A stretch of DNA of 64,000 bases from SLSG01 sp964477035 (GTDB taxonomy: Bacteria > Bacteroidota > Bacteroidia > Bacteroidales > UBA7960): positions 1 through 64,000 of the forward strand of contig CAYZCW010000006.1 of NCBI GenBank assembly GCA_964477035.1, in the 5' to 3' direction. Below the pieces are notes generated by a model. It saw only the letters and a list, made by a program, of their open reading frames with translations, had not been told where the DNA came from and made no database searches. Below, piece after piece: positions 33,225 to 41,938 of this stretch; positions within the stretch are counted from its first letter, which is position 1; every line of letters starts with the position of its first letter. The translations under genes were made by a program, and so were the position numbers.

Positions 33225-34568
33225 TTAGGACCTGAACATCTTGTCTACCAGGGAAAAGGCCTGAGGCAGGGCGAATACGACCACCTTGTCGTTTGCCTGG
33301 ATCTGCAAATCACCCGTGGCAATCAGTCCCTGGTTGTGGCGGATGATCCCGCCGATGATGGCTTTTTCTGGGAATTTGAGCTTTCGGATCGGTTTCCTGG
33401 TGATCGGGGAACCGGGCTTGACCAGGAATTCGAAAACTTCTGCATCGATCCCGGTCAGGCATTTGGTTGAGATCACCTCGGCCGTCATGGTAAAGCGCAG
33501 GATGTAGCTTGCCGTGGCCAGTTTTTTGTTGATGATGGTGTCGATGCCGATGGTCTGTGAGATGTCTATAAAATCGATGTTCTCCACCAGCGCGATGGTC
33601 TTTTTCACCCCCATTTTCCGGGCCAGCAGGCAGGTCAGGATGTTCGTCTCGCTGTTGTTGGTCACGGCCACAAAGGCGTCCATGGAAGAAACCCCTTCGT
33701 CTTCCAGCAGGGTGATGTCCCTGGCGTCCCCGTTTATGACCAGGGTGTTCTGCAAGATTTCCGACAGCTCCCGGCTGCGTTCGGCATTGATGTCGAACAG
33801 CTTGACATTCATCCTCTTTTCGAGACTCAGGGCCGCATGGCTGCCCACAGCCCCTCCCCCCACGATCATCACATTCCTGATGTCGAACTGGGTCTTGCCG
33901 CTCAGGGTATGCAGCATGTCGATCCCGTCAGGCTGGGTGACCACATAGGCAAGATCCCCTTCCTGGAACACATCATCCCCATGGGGGATGGAGGTCTTGG
34001 ACTTCCTGTGGATGGCCACGGCGCGAAACTTAAGTTTCTTGTATTCCTCCGCAATTTCCGAGAGGGACTTCCCGATGACGGGGGCTCCTTCTTCCAGCTT
34101 GACCAGCATGATCGACAGGTGGCTGTCCGAAAAGTCGAATATTTCCGTGGCCGCGGTGTTCTTCAGCAGGGTAACGATTTCCTTGGCCGCGATCCTTTCG
34201 GGGGAAACCAGGTAGTCGATTCCCAAACTCTTATAATGGATCCGGCAGTCTTCGCTCAGGTACTCGGGCTGGTGCACCTTGGCGATGGACTTGCGTGCCC
34301 CGAGGCGTTTTCCGATGATGGCTGTCAACAAATTGAACCTGCCGTCCAGGTGGGCGCTCACCAGCAGGTCTGCCCGCTGGACGTTGGCGTTTTTCAGTAC
34401 CTGCACATGGGTGGAATCCCCCACGACGGTCATCAGGTCCGAATGGGAGTCGATCACCTTCAGCAGTTCGTAGGTGGGGCTGATCAGGGTCACACTGTGC
34501 TTTTCATTTGCCAGCAGGGAGGCCAGGTGGTGGCTCACTTCGCTGTCTCCGGCTATGACGATGTTCAT
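33225..34568 (-). CDS. trkA: Trk system regulatory subunit TrkA
   Basis: 447 residues: two tandem RCK modules, each an RCK_N Rossmann domain plus an RCK_C domain. The second Rossmann has a normal glycine motif (IVGGGAVGSHAALS, about 235), whereas the first reads IAGDSEVSHHLA, so the GxGxxG is broken in the N-terminal half. DLMTVVGDSTH and INGDARD, the acidic strand ends, are both kept. It gates TrkH. It follows ispG by 42 bases. Confidence 0.94.
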   Translation of the reverse strand: MNIVIAGDSEVSHHLASLLANEKHSVTLISPTYELLKVIDSHSDLMTVVGDSTHVQVLKNANVQRADLLVSAHLDGRFNLLTAIIGKRLGARKSIAKVHQPEYLSEDCRIHYKSLGIDYLVSPERIAAKEIVTLLKNTAATEIFDFSDSHLSIMLVKLEEGAPVIGKSLSEIAEEYKKLKFRAVAIHRKSKTSIPHGDDVFQEGDLAYVVTQPDGIDMLHTLSGKTQFDIRNVMIVGGGAVGSHAALSLEKRMNVKLFDINAERSRELSEILQNTLVINGDARDITLLEDEGVSSMDAFVAVTNNSETNILTCLLARKMGVKKTIALVENIDFIDISQTIGIDTIINKKLATASYILRFTMTAEVISTKCLTGIDAEVFEFLVKPGSPITRKPIRKLKFPEKAIIGGIIRHNQGLIATGDLQIQANDKVVVFALPQAFSLVDKMFRS

Positions 34569-34610
34569 GGGCAGGGGGCGTCACAATTACAGCGCAAAGA
34601 TACGGCCTTT

Positions 34611-36428
34611 TCATTCACCGCCGACCCGCCGCCCGGCCGATATGATCACTTCAAGCAACTCCTTGGCAGCCTGTTCAGAAGGAATGTTTTTTCGTCGGAT
34701 GGCGCTTCCCTGGAAAATGCTGACCAGGCCCTTGCCCGAGCCCACGACGCCGAAGTCGGCACCGGCCATTTCTCCCGGACCGTTTACGATGCAACCCATC
34801 ACCGCGATCTTCAGTCCGGGCAGATTGGGAAGCAGGGCCTTGATCTCTTTCAGGACGGCCTCCAGATCGTACGATGTCCTGGCACACGTGGGGCATGAGA
34901 TATAGGCCGTCCGCCGGCCGGACAGTCCCCCGGCCTGAAGCAGGCTTTCCCCTGTCTCATGAAGTCTGGCCGCCTCCTCTTCCTTCCCGGCCACCAACCA
35001 GATCCCGCAAATGATGCGGCGAAGCAGCGGCTCCCCGAACAAGCCCGCAAGCCTGACTATGAGTGCTTCCCCTTCAGGCCACGGCCCGCCTGCCCGCAAC
35101 AGGATGCCGAAAGGCCGGTTCATGGAAGACAGCAGGCGGTGGAGGCGTTCCGCCAGCCTGGTGGAGGCGCAGCCCTGGTGGTCCATAACTGCCAGCAGTC
35201 CGGGGACTTTTCGCAGGGCAGCGGCCAATTCCCTTGGCGGCCAGTTGGCTTTCCTCATGGGAAGGGGGGACAGCTGCAGGAGGTTGCAGTGGGGGTGTGC
35301 CGCCTGCCTTCCGGAGAGCAGCCCCTCCTCGGTGAGCAGGGAATGGTCTTCCGGCTTCCAGGGAAGTATTCCCGGGCTGGTCAGCACAGCCGTGGCCTGC
35401 CCGCCGGGAAACAGGAAGCCGCTGCCGGACAGGATGTCCCAGGCCGGCTGTCGGATGCTGCCCTCCGAAGGCAGGGGCGGGGCTGCCCTTTCCTCCCGGG
35501 GGCGCCATCCGCGGGACGGGATAGCCGCGGTTCCGGCTTTCCGGAAGCCGGCCACCAGGTGTTTTGCGAAATGGATCTCTGACTCCGGGGCTTCGGTGAG
35601 ACTGACCCGGACCGTGTCCCCGATGCCTCTCTGCAGCAGGCTCACAATGCCCAGGGCGGACGCCGTCCTTCCGTCCTGTCCCTCCCCGGCTTCCGTAACA
35701 CCCAGGTGCAGCGGGTAGGCCTTGTCCTGTTCAAGCATCCGCTGAACCAGCAAAATATTGCCGCGGACCATCGTCGCGGGATCGCTGGCCTTGAGAGAAA
35801 CCACCAGCTGACGGAATCCCAGTTCCTCGAATAACCGGATGAATTCCATGGCCGATGCCACCATGGCCTCCGGGCTGTGGCCGTAGGTGGCCAGGATGCG
35901 GCGGGACAGGGATCCCAGGTTGACCCCGATGCGGATGGCCGTTCCATGGGCCCGGCACAAGCCGGCCAAAGGCTTCAGGTTCTCCCTGGCCGCGTCCAGT
36001 TCAGCCAGCCGTTCCTGTTCGGTCCATGCCGTTTTGCCTGGCGGGTCCCTGCGGACATAGTTGCCGGGGTTGATCCGGATTTTTTCTGCAAAGGGAACCG
36101 CTTTGAGTGCCAGGTCCGGGTTGAAATGGATATCGGCCACCAGCGGGTGGGGAAACCCTGCCTGCCTGAAGGACTTCCTGATACGGGCCAGGGCGTCCAC
36201 GCTGTCCTTGCCGGGGATGCTTATGCGCACGTAGTCCGCACCGGCTTCAGCGATGCGGATGCATTGTGCCAGGGTGGCTTTCGTGTCCAGGGTGTTGGTG
36301 CTGGTCATCGACTGCAGGCGGATCGGGTGGCCCCAGCCCAACGGCAGGTGCCCCACGCGGACCTCCCGGGCAGGGAACCAGGGGGTGCTTTGCTGCGGCT
36401 GTTTGTCCTTATTGCTGCATTGTTCCAT
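34611..36428 (-). CDS. ispG: 4-hydroxy-3-methylbut-2-enyl diphosphate synthase IspG (long form)
   Basis: 605 residues from the ATG at 36428 (MEQCSNKDKQPQQST). Penultimate enzyme of the MEP isoprenoid pathway. The TIM-barrel start is IRLQSMTSTNTLDTKAT and YVRISIPG; the 4Fe-4S domain is at the C-terminus with CPTCARTSYDLE and MGCIVNGPGE. It is much longer than the roughly 370-residue E. coli enzyme because of a central insert (about 270-510), the three-domain form also found in plants and Bacteroidota. The insert here is rich in Arg, Pro and Gly. It follows the SpoIIE-type gene by 28 bases. Confidence 0.93.
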   Translation of the reverse strand: MEQCSNKDKQPQQSTPWFPAREVRVGHLPLGWGHPIRLQSMTSTNTLDTKATLAQCIRIAEAGADYVRISIPGKDSVDALARIRKSFRQAGFPHPLVADIHFNPDLALKAVPFAEKIRINPGNYVRRDPPGKTAWTEQERLAELDAARENLKPLAGLCRAHGTAIRIGVNLGSLSRRILATYGHSPEAMVASAMEFIRLFEELGFRQLVVSLKASDPATMVRGNILLVQRMLEQDKAYPLHLGVTEAGEGQDGRTASALGIVSLLQRGIGDTVRVSLTEAPESEIHFAKHLVAGFRKAGTAAIPSRGWRPREERAAPPLPSEGSIRQPAWDILSGSGFLFPGGQATAVLTSPGILPWKPEDHSLLTEEGLLSGRQAAHPHCNLLQLSPLPMRKANWPPRELAAALRKVPGLLAVMDHQGCASTRLAERLHRLLSSMNRPFGILLRAGGPWPEGEALIVRLAGLFGEPLLRRIICGIWLVAGKEEEAARLHETGESLLQAGGLSGRRTAYISCPTCARTSYDLEAVLKEIKALLPNLPGLKIAVMGCIVNGPGEMAGADFGVVGSGKGLVSIFQGSAIRRKNIPSEQAAKELLEVIISAGRRVGGE

Positions 36429-36456
36429 GGGAAACCAGGTCTGTTTTTTTCGAATA

Positions 36457-38826
36457 TCAAAGTTCGATGCCGAGAACGCTGACATCATCGACCTGCTCCA
36501 GCGCCCCCTTCCAGTCGCGGAAGGCAGCCTGCCATTTCTCCTCCTGTTCCTGCAGGGGCAGGTGCCATAGATCACCCAGCAAGAGGGACACCCTCCGGGA
36601 GGTGAACCGCTGTCGGTTTTCCCCGCCCATCTGGTCTGCCAGTCCGTCGGTGAGCAGGTACAGGCGGTCGCCCGCCTGGCCCCGGATGTCGTGGTTGGAG
36701 AAACGTGCCGCCCCCGCAACGGCGTTTCGGGGCATCAGGGCCGGGTGGACCTTCCTGAGGGGACCGTCTTCTTCCACCCGGCTCCACCGGCCGTCAATCC
36801 GGATGTCCTTCCCGGATGCCACGTAGAGGGGACAGCGGGATCCGGCATAAAGGACCTGCTTGTTTTCATGGTCGATGGCCAGCAATGCGGCGTCGACACC
36901 ATCTGAATGCCCTTCCCTGCCATTGCCCTGCAGGGAAGACTCCATGGCGCTGAACATCCGGCAGAGCCAGTCTCCCGGATCTGAAAACATGCCTTTGTCG
37001 CTTAGCTCCTTGAGGAATGTCAGGGCCAGCAAGCTGATAAAGGCCCCCGGGACCCCGTGGCCCGTGGCGTCGCCCAGGGCCACCACAGCCCATCTCCCTG
37101 TGCGGCATGCCCAGTAAAAATCCCCGCCAACGATATCCCGGGGTTTGTATACCAGGAAATAACTTCCCAGGACCCTTTCCATTTCCGCCCTCCCGGGAAG
37201 CAAGGCCTGTTGGATGTCACGGGCGTAGCGGATCCCGGCCAGCAGGCTCTGGTTCTTTGAATCGATTTGTTGTTTCTGGCTGGCAATGGCATTCCTTGCC
37301 TCCTGGATCTCCCTGAACTGACGGAGCAGTCTGGTGTTGGCCTCCTCCACACGCTGCTTCTGCAAGGCCATTTTTTCACCGGCTTTCCTGCGTTGCCTCA
37401 GGTTCATGTAGACCAGCACAAACAACAAGGCCAGCAGGGAAAATGCCATGATCAGGGCGTTGCGCAGGAGTTTCTGGCGACGGACCTCCGCCGCCTGGTG
37501 GGTCATTTCCAGGGCTTGTTTTTCCAGCTGTGTGGTCTGCAGGTCCAGCTGCTGTTGCATGCTCTCAAAGTGAAAGCTGGCCTCCAGTTGGTTGATGTGC
37601 TTGCGGCTTTCCAGGTTTTGAACCGAGTCATGAAGGACCTTGTATTGCTGGTAACGGACCAGGGCCTCCCGGTACCGGCCCAGGCCTTCATACGCCCGGG
37701 CAAGATTGTGCATGGCCAGTCGCTGGTCATCAATGGATTCAATCCTGCGTGCATGGTCCAGACTTTCTCCGGCGGCTGCCAGGGCCTCCCGGTATTGACC
37801 CAGGTCGTTGTGCAGGCTGGCCATGTTCCCCAGGGTACTGGCCAGTCCGATGAAATTGTCGCTGGCCCTTGAAATCGACAGGGAGGCCGTATAGTATTCG
37901 AGGGCCCTTTGCTTGTCCCCCCGTCTGGAACAGGCCAGTCCCAGGTTATGGTAGCAGCGGAGGATGCCCGGGGAATGCTCCAGCATCCGGGCCTTCTCCA
38001 GGGCCAGTTCAAAATGGGAGACGGCCGGATCATATTGTCCCTCCTCCAGAAAAACAGTCCCCAGGTTCATGATGGCATTGAACTCCCCGTGCCGGTGTCC
38101 GGCCTTCTCAAAGGCCAGGCGGGCCTCCTGGTAGTAGAACCTGGCGCGGTCAAATCGTTTTTCTTCCAGTACGCTGTTGCCCAGGCCGATGTAACAGCTG
38201 GCCACCCCGGTCACATCCTGTAGTTTCTCATAATCATCCAGGGCTTGCTGGTAGTAGCTCATCCCCTCCCGGAGCCTGCCCTGCAGGTGGGTCACATTCC
38301 CGAGATTTTGCAGGGCCCTGGCGGAAAATTCCGTGAGTCCGGCTTCCTTTGCACTCTCAAGGGTTTGCTTGTAATATTCCTCTGCCTCGGGCAGCATGCC
38401 CTGGTGGAAAAAGGCATTCCCGATATAAAGAAGGGTGTTGGTTGCCTGCCTGTCTTCTCCCAACAGACGGTATATTTCGAGCGATTTCATATACCATTCG
38501 GCTGCCTCCCGGTGTTTCTCCCACTGACCCATCAGGTAGGCAATGTAGCGGATGGTTTTGGCCCTGAGGGATGGCATCCCCTGGCTTGCAAGGACTGTCA
38601 CCGCCTCATCACCGGTGGTTTGCAGGGCCTGCCTGTAGTAGTAAAGGGCCGAATCGAAATGGTGGTGTTCGAAGCGGTCACCCATCTGCAGCAACAGTTC
38701 CACCCTTAATGAGTCGTTGTCTGCCTGCTGAATGGCCGCAGACAGGGAAACGGCCAGGCTGTCTCCTGCCCCTGCGGCATAAGGGGTCATCAGGCAAAGA
38801 CACAAGATGCGGGTGACCAGTTTCAT
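36457..38826 (-). CDS. TPR-containing sensor with SpoIIE/PP2C phosphatase output
   Basis: 789 residues from the ATG at 38826, which starts a good signal peptide (MKLVTRILCLCLMTPYAAGA). The periplasmic part (about 30-440) is a series of TPR repeats (ALQNLGNVTHLQGRLREGMSYYQQAL and the like). One membrane helix (about 453-477) leads to a coiled coil and the cytoplasmic SpoIIE domain with GGDFYW, GDATGHGVPG, TDGLADQ and VDDVSVLGI, which supply metal-binding Asp residues. It should dephosphorylate a Ser/Thr-phosphorylated partner, possibly in a partner-switching pathway. First gene of the operon with ispG, trkA and trkH. Confidence 0.9.
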   Translation of the reverse strand: MKLVTRILCLCLMTPYAAGAGDSLAVSLSAAIQQADNDSLRVELLLQMGDRFEHHHFDSALYYYRQALQTTGDEAVTVLASQGMPSLRAKTIRYIAYLMGQWEKHREAAEWYMKSLEIYRLLGEDRQATNTLLYIGNAFFHQGMLPEAEEYYKQTLESAKEAGLTEFSARALQNLGNVTHLQGRLREGMSYYQQALDDYEKLQDVTGVASCYIGLGNSVLEEKRFDRARFYYQEARLAFEKAGHRHGEFNAIMNLGTVFLEEGQYDPAVSHFELALEKARMLEHSPGILRCYHNLGLACSRRGDKQRALEYYTASLSISRASDNFIGLASTLGNMASLHNDLGQYREALAAAGESLDHARRIESIDDQRLAMHNLARAYEGLGRYREALVRYQQYKVLHDSVQNLESRKHINQLEASFHFESMQQQLDLQTTQLEKQALEMTHQAAEVRRQKLLRNALIMAFSLLALLFVLVYMNLRQRRKAGEKMALQKQRVEEANTRLLRQFREIQEARNAIASQKQQIDSKNQSLLAGIRYARDIQQALLPGRAEMERVLGSYFLVYKPRDIVGGDFYWACRTGRWAVVALGDATGHGVPGAFISLLALTFLKELSDKGMFSDPGDWLCRMFSAMESSLQGNGREGHSDGVDAALLAIDHENKQVLYAGSRCPLYVASGKDIRIDGRWSRVEEDGPLRKVHPALMPRNAVAGAARFSNHDIRGQAGDRLYLLTDGLADQMGGENRQRFTSRRVSLLLGDLWHLPLQEQEEKWQAAFRDWKGALEQVDDVSVLGIEL

Positions 38827-38942
38827 GGGGTGGGATTCTCCAGCAAAAATATCAGAAAATCCCGAATGCGTCATGGTGATCCCCGTTTTCCTTTCCCTGG
38901 CGGGAAGGCCCTCCGTGATGGGTGCCTTGCAGGGAAATTGTG

Positions 38943-38950
38943 TATCTTTG
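38943..38950 (+). promoter_or_regulatory. -7 promoter element directly before rseC
   Basis: TATCTTTG, a full match to TAnnTTTG, ending 4 bases before the rseC ATG at 38955. Transcription would begin about at the ATG, giving a leaderless or nearly leaderless mRNA. Confidence 0.5.
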
Positions 38951-38954
38951 CGGC

Positions 38955-39410
38955 ATGTCAGCAAAGCCTGCCAACCAAAGCATTCAACACCCGGGGGTCC
39001 TTGAGCGGGTGGAGGAATCAAGCTTGTTCGTGCGGATCGAATCCCGCACCGCCTGCGGTCATTGCGCCAGCCGGTCGTATTGCGGCCTGGCGGACATGGA
39101 AGACAAGGTGGTGGAGGTCCCCCGGCAGGAGGGGGACGAAGGCTTCCGTCCGGGACAGTCTGTGATGGTTCTGCTGGAGCAATCACTCGGATACAAGGCC
39201 CTGGTGCTTGGCTACCTGATCCCCTTGCTGCTGTTGGTGGGAAGCATCCTGCTCATGTTACTGCTTACCGGGAATGAACCCCTTTCCGCCCTGACAGGTC
39301 TCGCGCTGATGGTCCCCTGGTATGCCTGGCTATACCGCTCAAGGCAACGGCTTCGCCGTACTTTCCACTTTCACATCCGGCCTGCATCCGGGCCTTCCGG
39401 CAAGAGGTAA
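38955..39410 (+). CDS. rseC: SoxR-reducing / RseC family membrane protein
   Basis: 151 residues. The N-terminal cytoplasmic part shows the HPGVLERVEESSLFVRI beta region and a four-cysteine-type cluster (CGHCASRSYC), probably binding iron-sulfur. Two membrane helices (about 82-103 and 107-125) follow, then a basic tail. RseC/RsxC-linked proteins are found with Rnf complexes, which sit directly downstream after 270 bases. The likely role is in assembly or regulation of the Rnf electron transport complex. Confidence 0.88.
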   Translation: MSAKPANQSIQHPGVLERVEESSLFVRIESRTACGHCASRSYCGLADMEDKVVEVPRQEGDEGFRPGQSVMVLLEQSLGYKALVLGYLIPLLLLVGSILLMLLLTGNEPLSALTGLALMVPWYAWLYRSRQRLRRTFHFHIRPASGPSGKR

Positions 39411-39526
39411 TGCCTGCCGGTCCTTCCTGTGGTTTCCCGGTACAAAATTTAGATGTTTTCTAAATAGTCCTGTATTTCCCTGAGACTCAATCGTGCTGAT
39501 ATGGGCTCGATGCACATATATTGCTA

Positions 39527-39607
39527 TATATTTGATTGACAACTTTTTGGATCCGTTTAAAAAAGCCCTGTTTATTCTCTGGGATTGGATTTAGTTTCCT
39601 ATTTTTG
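39527..39607 (+). promoter_or_regulatory. two candidate -7 elements upstream of rnfB
   Basis: TATATTTG at 39527-39534 and TATTTTTG at 39600-39607 both match TAnnTTTG; neither has a clean -33 TTTG. The gap 39411-39680 is AT-rich and holds no gene, so the rnf operon probably has its own promoter here rather than depending on rseC. Confidence 0.5.
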
Positions 39608-39680
39608 CCCATTGTTTATTGAGATATAACGCTGATTCTTAGCTGCGGCGTTTTTATTCAACCATTAACAAGCCATCATT

Positions 39681-40556
39681 GTGAGCGAGCTATTCAACCA
39701 GATCACGATTGTTTCCGTCGTTTCACTGGGGGCCATTGGCAGCCTGGCAGCCTTGGTGCTGTATTTCGTTGCCCAGCGGTTTAAGGTCATCGAAGACCCG
39801 CGGATCGATGCCGTTGCCGAGATCCTTCCCGGTGCCAATTGCGGGGGGTGCGGGCTGGCTGGCTGCCGTGCCCTGGCCGAAGCCATCGTCAGGAACCAGA
39901 GCCTCGACGGCATGAGCTGTCCCCCCGGTGGGGACGGGGTCATGCAGGAGATTGCCGCCCTTCTCGGACTGGAGGCCAGTGCTTCCGAGCCGATGATCGC
40001 CGTGCTGAGGTGCCACGGTACCCGGGAACATGCGCCCCCCAAGGTGCGGTACGAGGGACTGATGACTTGTTCCTTTGCGCACAGCCTGTTTGCAGGGGAG
40101 GGTGGCTGTCCTTTTGGCTGCCTGGGCTGTGGAGACTGTGTCCGGGCCTGCCAGTTTGATGCCATGTATATGGACACGGAAACCGGCCTGCCCGTCATCC
40201 TGGACGATGCCTGTGTGGCCTGTGGTGCTTGTGTGAAAGCCTGCCCGCGCAGCATCATCGAGATGCGCAGGAAGGGCAAAAAGGACCGCCGGATCTTCGT
40301 GTCCTGTATCAACCGGGAGAAAGGCGGGGTGGCCCGGAAAAACTGTGCCGTGGCCTGCATCGGATGCGGAAAGTGTGTCAAGGAATGCAAATTTGACGCC
40401 ATCACCCTGGAGAACAACCTGGCGTATATCGATTACGGCAAATGCACCCTTTGTCGCAAGTGTGCTCCGGTATGTCCGACCAATGCCATCCATGAACTGA
40501 ATTTTCCCCCGAAAAAGGACCGTTCCATGGCCGTGGCACAACCGTCGGAGGCCTGA
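39681..40556 (+). CDS. rnfB: Rnf complex ferredoxin subunit RnfB
   Basis: 291 residues, GTG start. An N-terminal membrane anchor (10-30) precedes the Fe-S domain with GANCGGCGLAGC (about 52-63). Four further ferredoxin-type clusters follow: CPFGCLGCGDCVRAC, CVACGACVKACP, CAVACIGCGKCVKEC and CTLCRKCAPVCP. That makes it longer than the E. coli protein and typical of the anaerobe branch. It takes electrons from ferredoxin for the membrane Na+- or H+-translocating ferredoxin:NAD oxidoreductase. First gene of rnfBCDGEA. Confidence 0.96.
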   Translation: MSELFNQITIVSVVSLGAIGSLAALVLYFVAQRFKVIEDPRIDAVAEILPGANCGGCGLAGCRALAEAIVRNQSLDGMSCPPGGDGVMQEIAALLGLEASASEPMIAVLRCHGTREHAPPKVRYEGLMTCSFAHSLFAGEGGCPFGCLGCGDCVRACQFDAMYMDTETGLPVILDDACVACGACVKACPRSIIEMRRKGKKDRRIFVSCINREKGGVARKNCAVACIGCGKCVKECKFDAITLENNLAYIDYGKCTLCRKCAPVCPTNAIHELNFPPKKDRSMAVAQPSEA

Positions 40557-40599
40557 AAGACCAATACATGCAGTGGTTGATTTAAATAGGAGATAAGCC

Positions 40600-41928
40600 T
40601 TGAAAACATTCAGACTGGGTGGTGTCCACCCACCCGAAAACAAGTTCACAGCAAACCAGCCCATTGAGGTCCTGCCCCTGCCGGAACTCATTGCCGTTCC
40701 CCTGGCCCAGCACCTGGGTGTGCCCGCCGTGCCCATGGTGGCCAAAGGAGACCAGGTGAAAACAGGGCAGTTGATTGCCCGGGGAGAGGCCTTCATATCT
40801 GCTCATGTGCATGCCCCGGCAACCGGCACGGTGACCAAAATCGATGAGATCACCGATTCCAGTGGCTACCGCAGAAAGTCCATTCTGATCAAGACAGAGG
40901 CGGACCAATGGGCCGATGGCATTGATACGGGTACGGAGCTGGTGTCAGATACCTCACACGAGCCGGAAACCATCGTGCAGAAAGTGCAGGAAATGGGGAT
41001 CGTCGGATTGGGAGGGGCGACTTTTCCGTCCCACGTCAAACTGAAGGTGCCCAAGGGCAAAAAAGCTGAGTACCTCATAATCAACGGGGTTGAATGTGAA
41101 CCATACCTGACGGCCGACCACCGCCTGATGCTTGAGAAATGTGATGAAATGATCGTGGGCATCCGGCTGCAGATGAAGGCCCTGGGGGTTTCACGGGCCA
41201 TCATCGGGATTGAGAGCAACAAGCCGGACGCTATCGAGAAGGTGCGCCGGACCCTCGGCGGGGATTCAGCCATACAGGTGATTCCCCTGAAAGTGAAATA
41301 CCCCCAGGGTGCCGAGAAACAACTCATCAAGGCGGTCATCAACAGGGAGGTGCCCTCGGGCCGGCTTCCCATAGAGGTGGGCTGTGTGGTGCATAATGTG
41401 GGTACCGCGTATGCCGTCTATGAGGCCGTGCAAAAAAATAAGCCGCTCATTGAACGGGTGGTGACCGTGGTGGGGCGGTCGCTCAGCAAGCCGTCCAATT
41501 TCCTGGTGCGGCTGGGGACCCCCGTGTCGGCCCTGATCGAGGCGGCTGGCGGCTTGCCCGGGGATACCGGGAAGATCATCAACGGCGGACCCATGATGGG
41601 CAAGGCCCTGAATGATCCCGGAACACCCGTCACCAAAGGGACAAGTGGTCTTCTGGTATTTACCGGGGCGGAAGCCGGGCGCAAGCCGGTGCAACATTGC
41701 ATCCGCTGTGCCCGTTGCCTCAACGCCTGTCCCATGGGACTGGAACCTTATCTTCTGGCGCAGCTGGCCGACAAGCAAAGGGACGAAGATTGCGAGCAGG
41801 AGCGTATCATGGACTGCATGGAATGCGGTTCCTGCCAGTTCATCTGTCCCTCCGGACGACCCCTGCTGGACCAGATCCGGGTCGGCAAATCGCGTACCGG
41901 AAAAATGATTAGGGAAAGGGCCTCTTAA
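40600..41928 (+). CDS. rnfC: Rnf complex NADH-binding subunit RnfC
   Basis: 442 residues, TTG start at 40600. The NADH/FMN-binding half shows GIVGLGGATFPSHVK (about 130) and an extended loop VECEPYLTADHRLML. The C-terminal part has two 4Fe-4S motifs, CIRCARCLNACPMGLEP and CMECGSCQFICPSGRP. RnfC passes electrons to NAD+. It lies 43 bases after rnfB, next to rnfD. Confidence 0.97.
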   Translation: MKTFRLGGVHPPENKFTANQPIEVLPLPELIAVPLAQHLGVPAVPMVAKGDQVKTGQLIARGEAFISAHVHAPATGTVTKIDEITDSSGYRRKSILIKTEADQWADGIDTGTELVSDTSHEPETIVQKVQEMGIVGLGGATFPSHVKLKVPKGKKAEYLIINGVECEPYLTADHRLMLEKCDEMIVGIRLQMKALGVSRAIIGIESNKPDAIEKVRRTLGGDSAIQVIPLKVKYPQGAEKQLIKAVINREVPSGRLPIEVGCVVHNVGTAYAVYEAVQKNKPLIERVVTVVGRSLSKPSNFLVRLGTPVSALIEAAGGLPGDTGKIINGGPMMGKALNDPGTPVTKGTSGLLVFTGAEAGRKPVQHCIRCARCLNACPMGLEPYLLAQLADKQRDEDCEQERIMDCMECGSCQFICPSGRPLLDQIRVGKSRTGKMIRERAS

Positions 41929-41938
41929 ATTGATAAAA

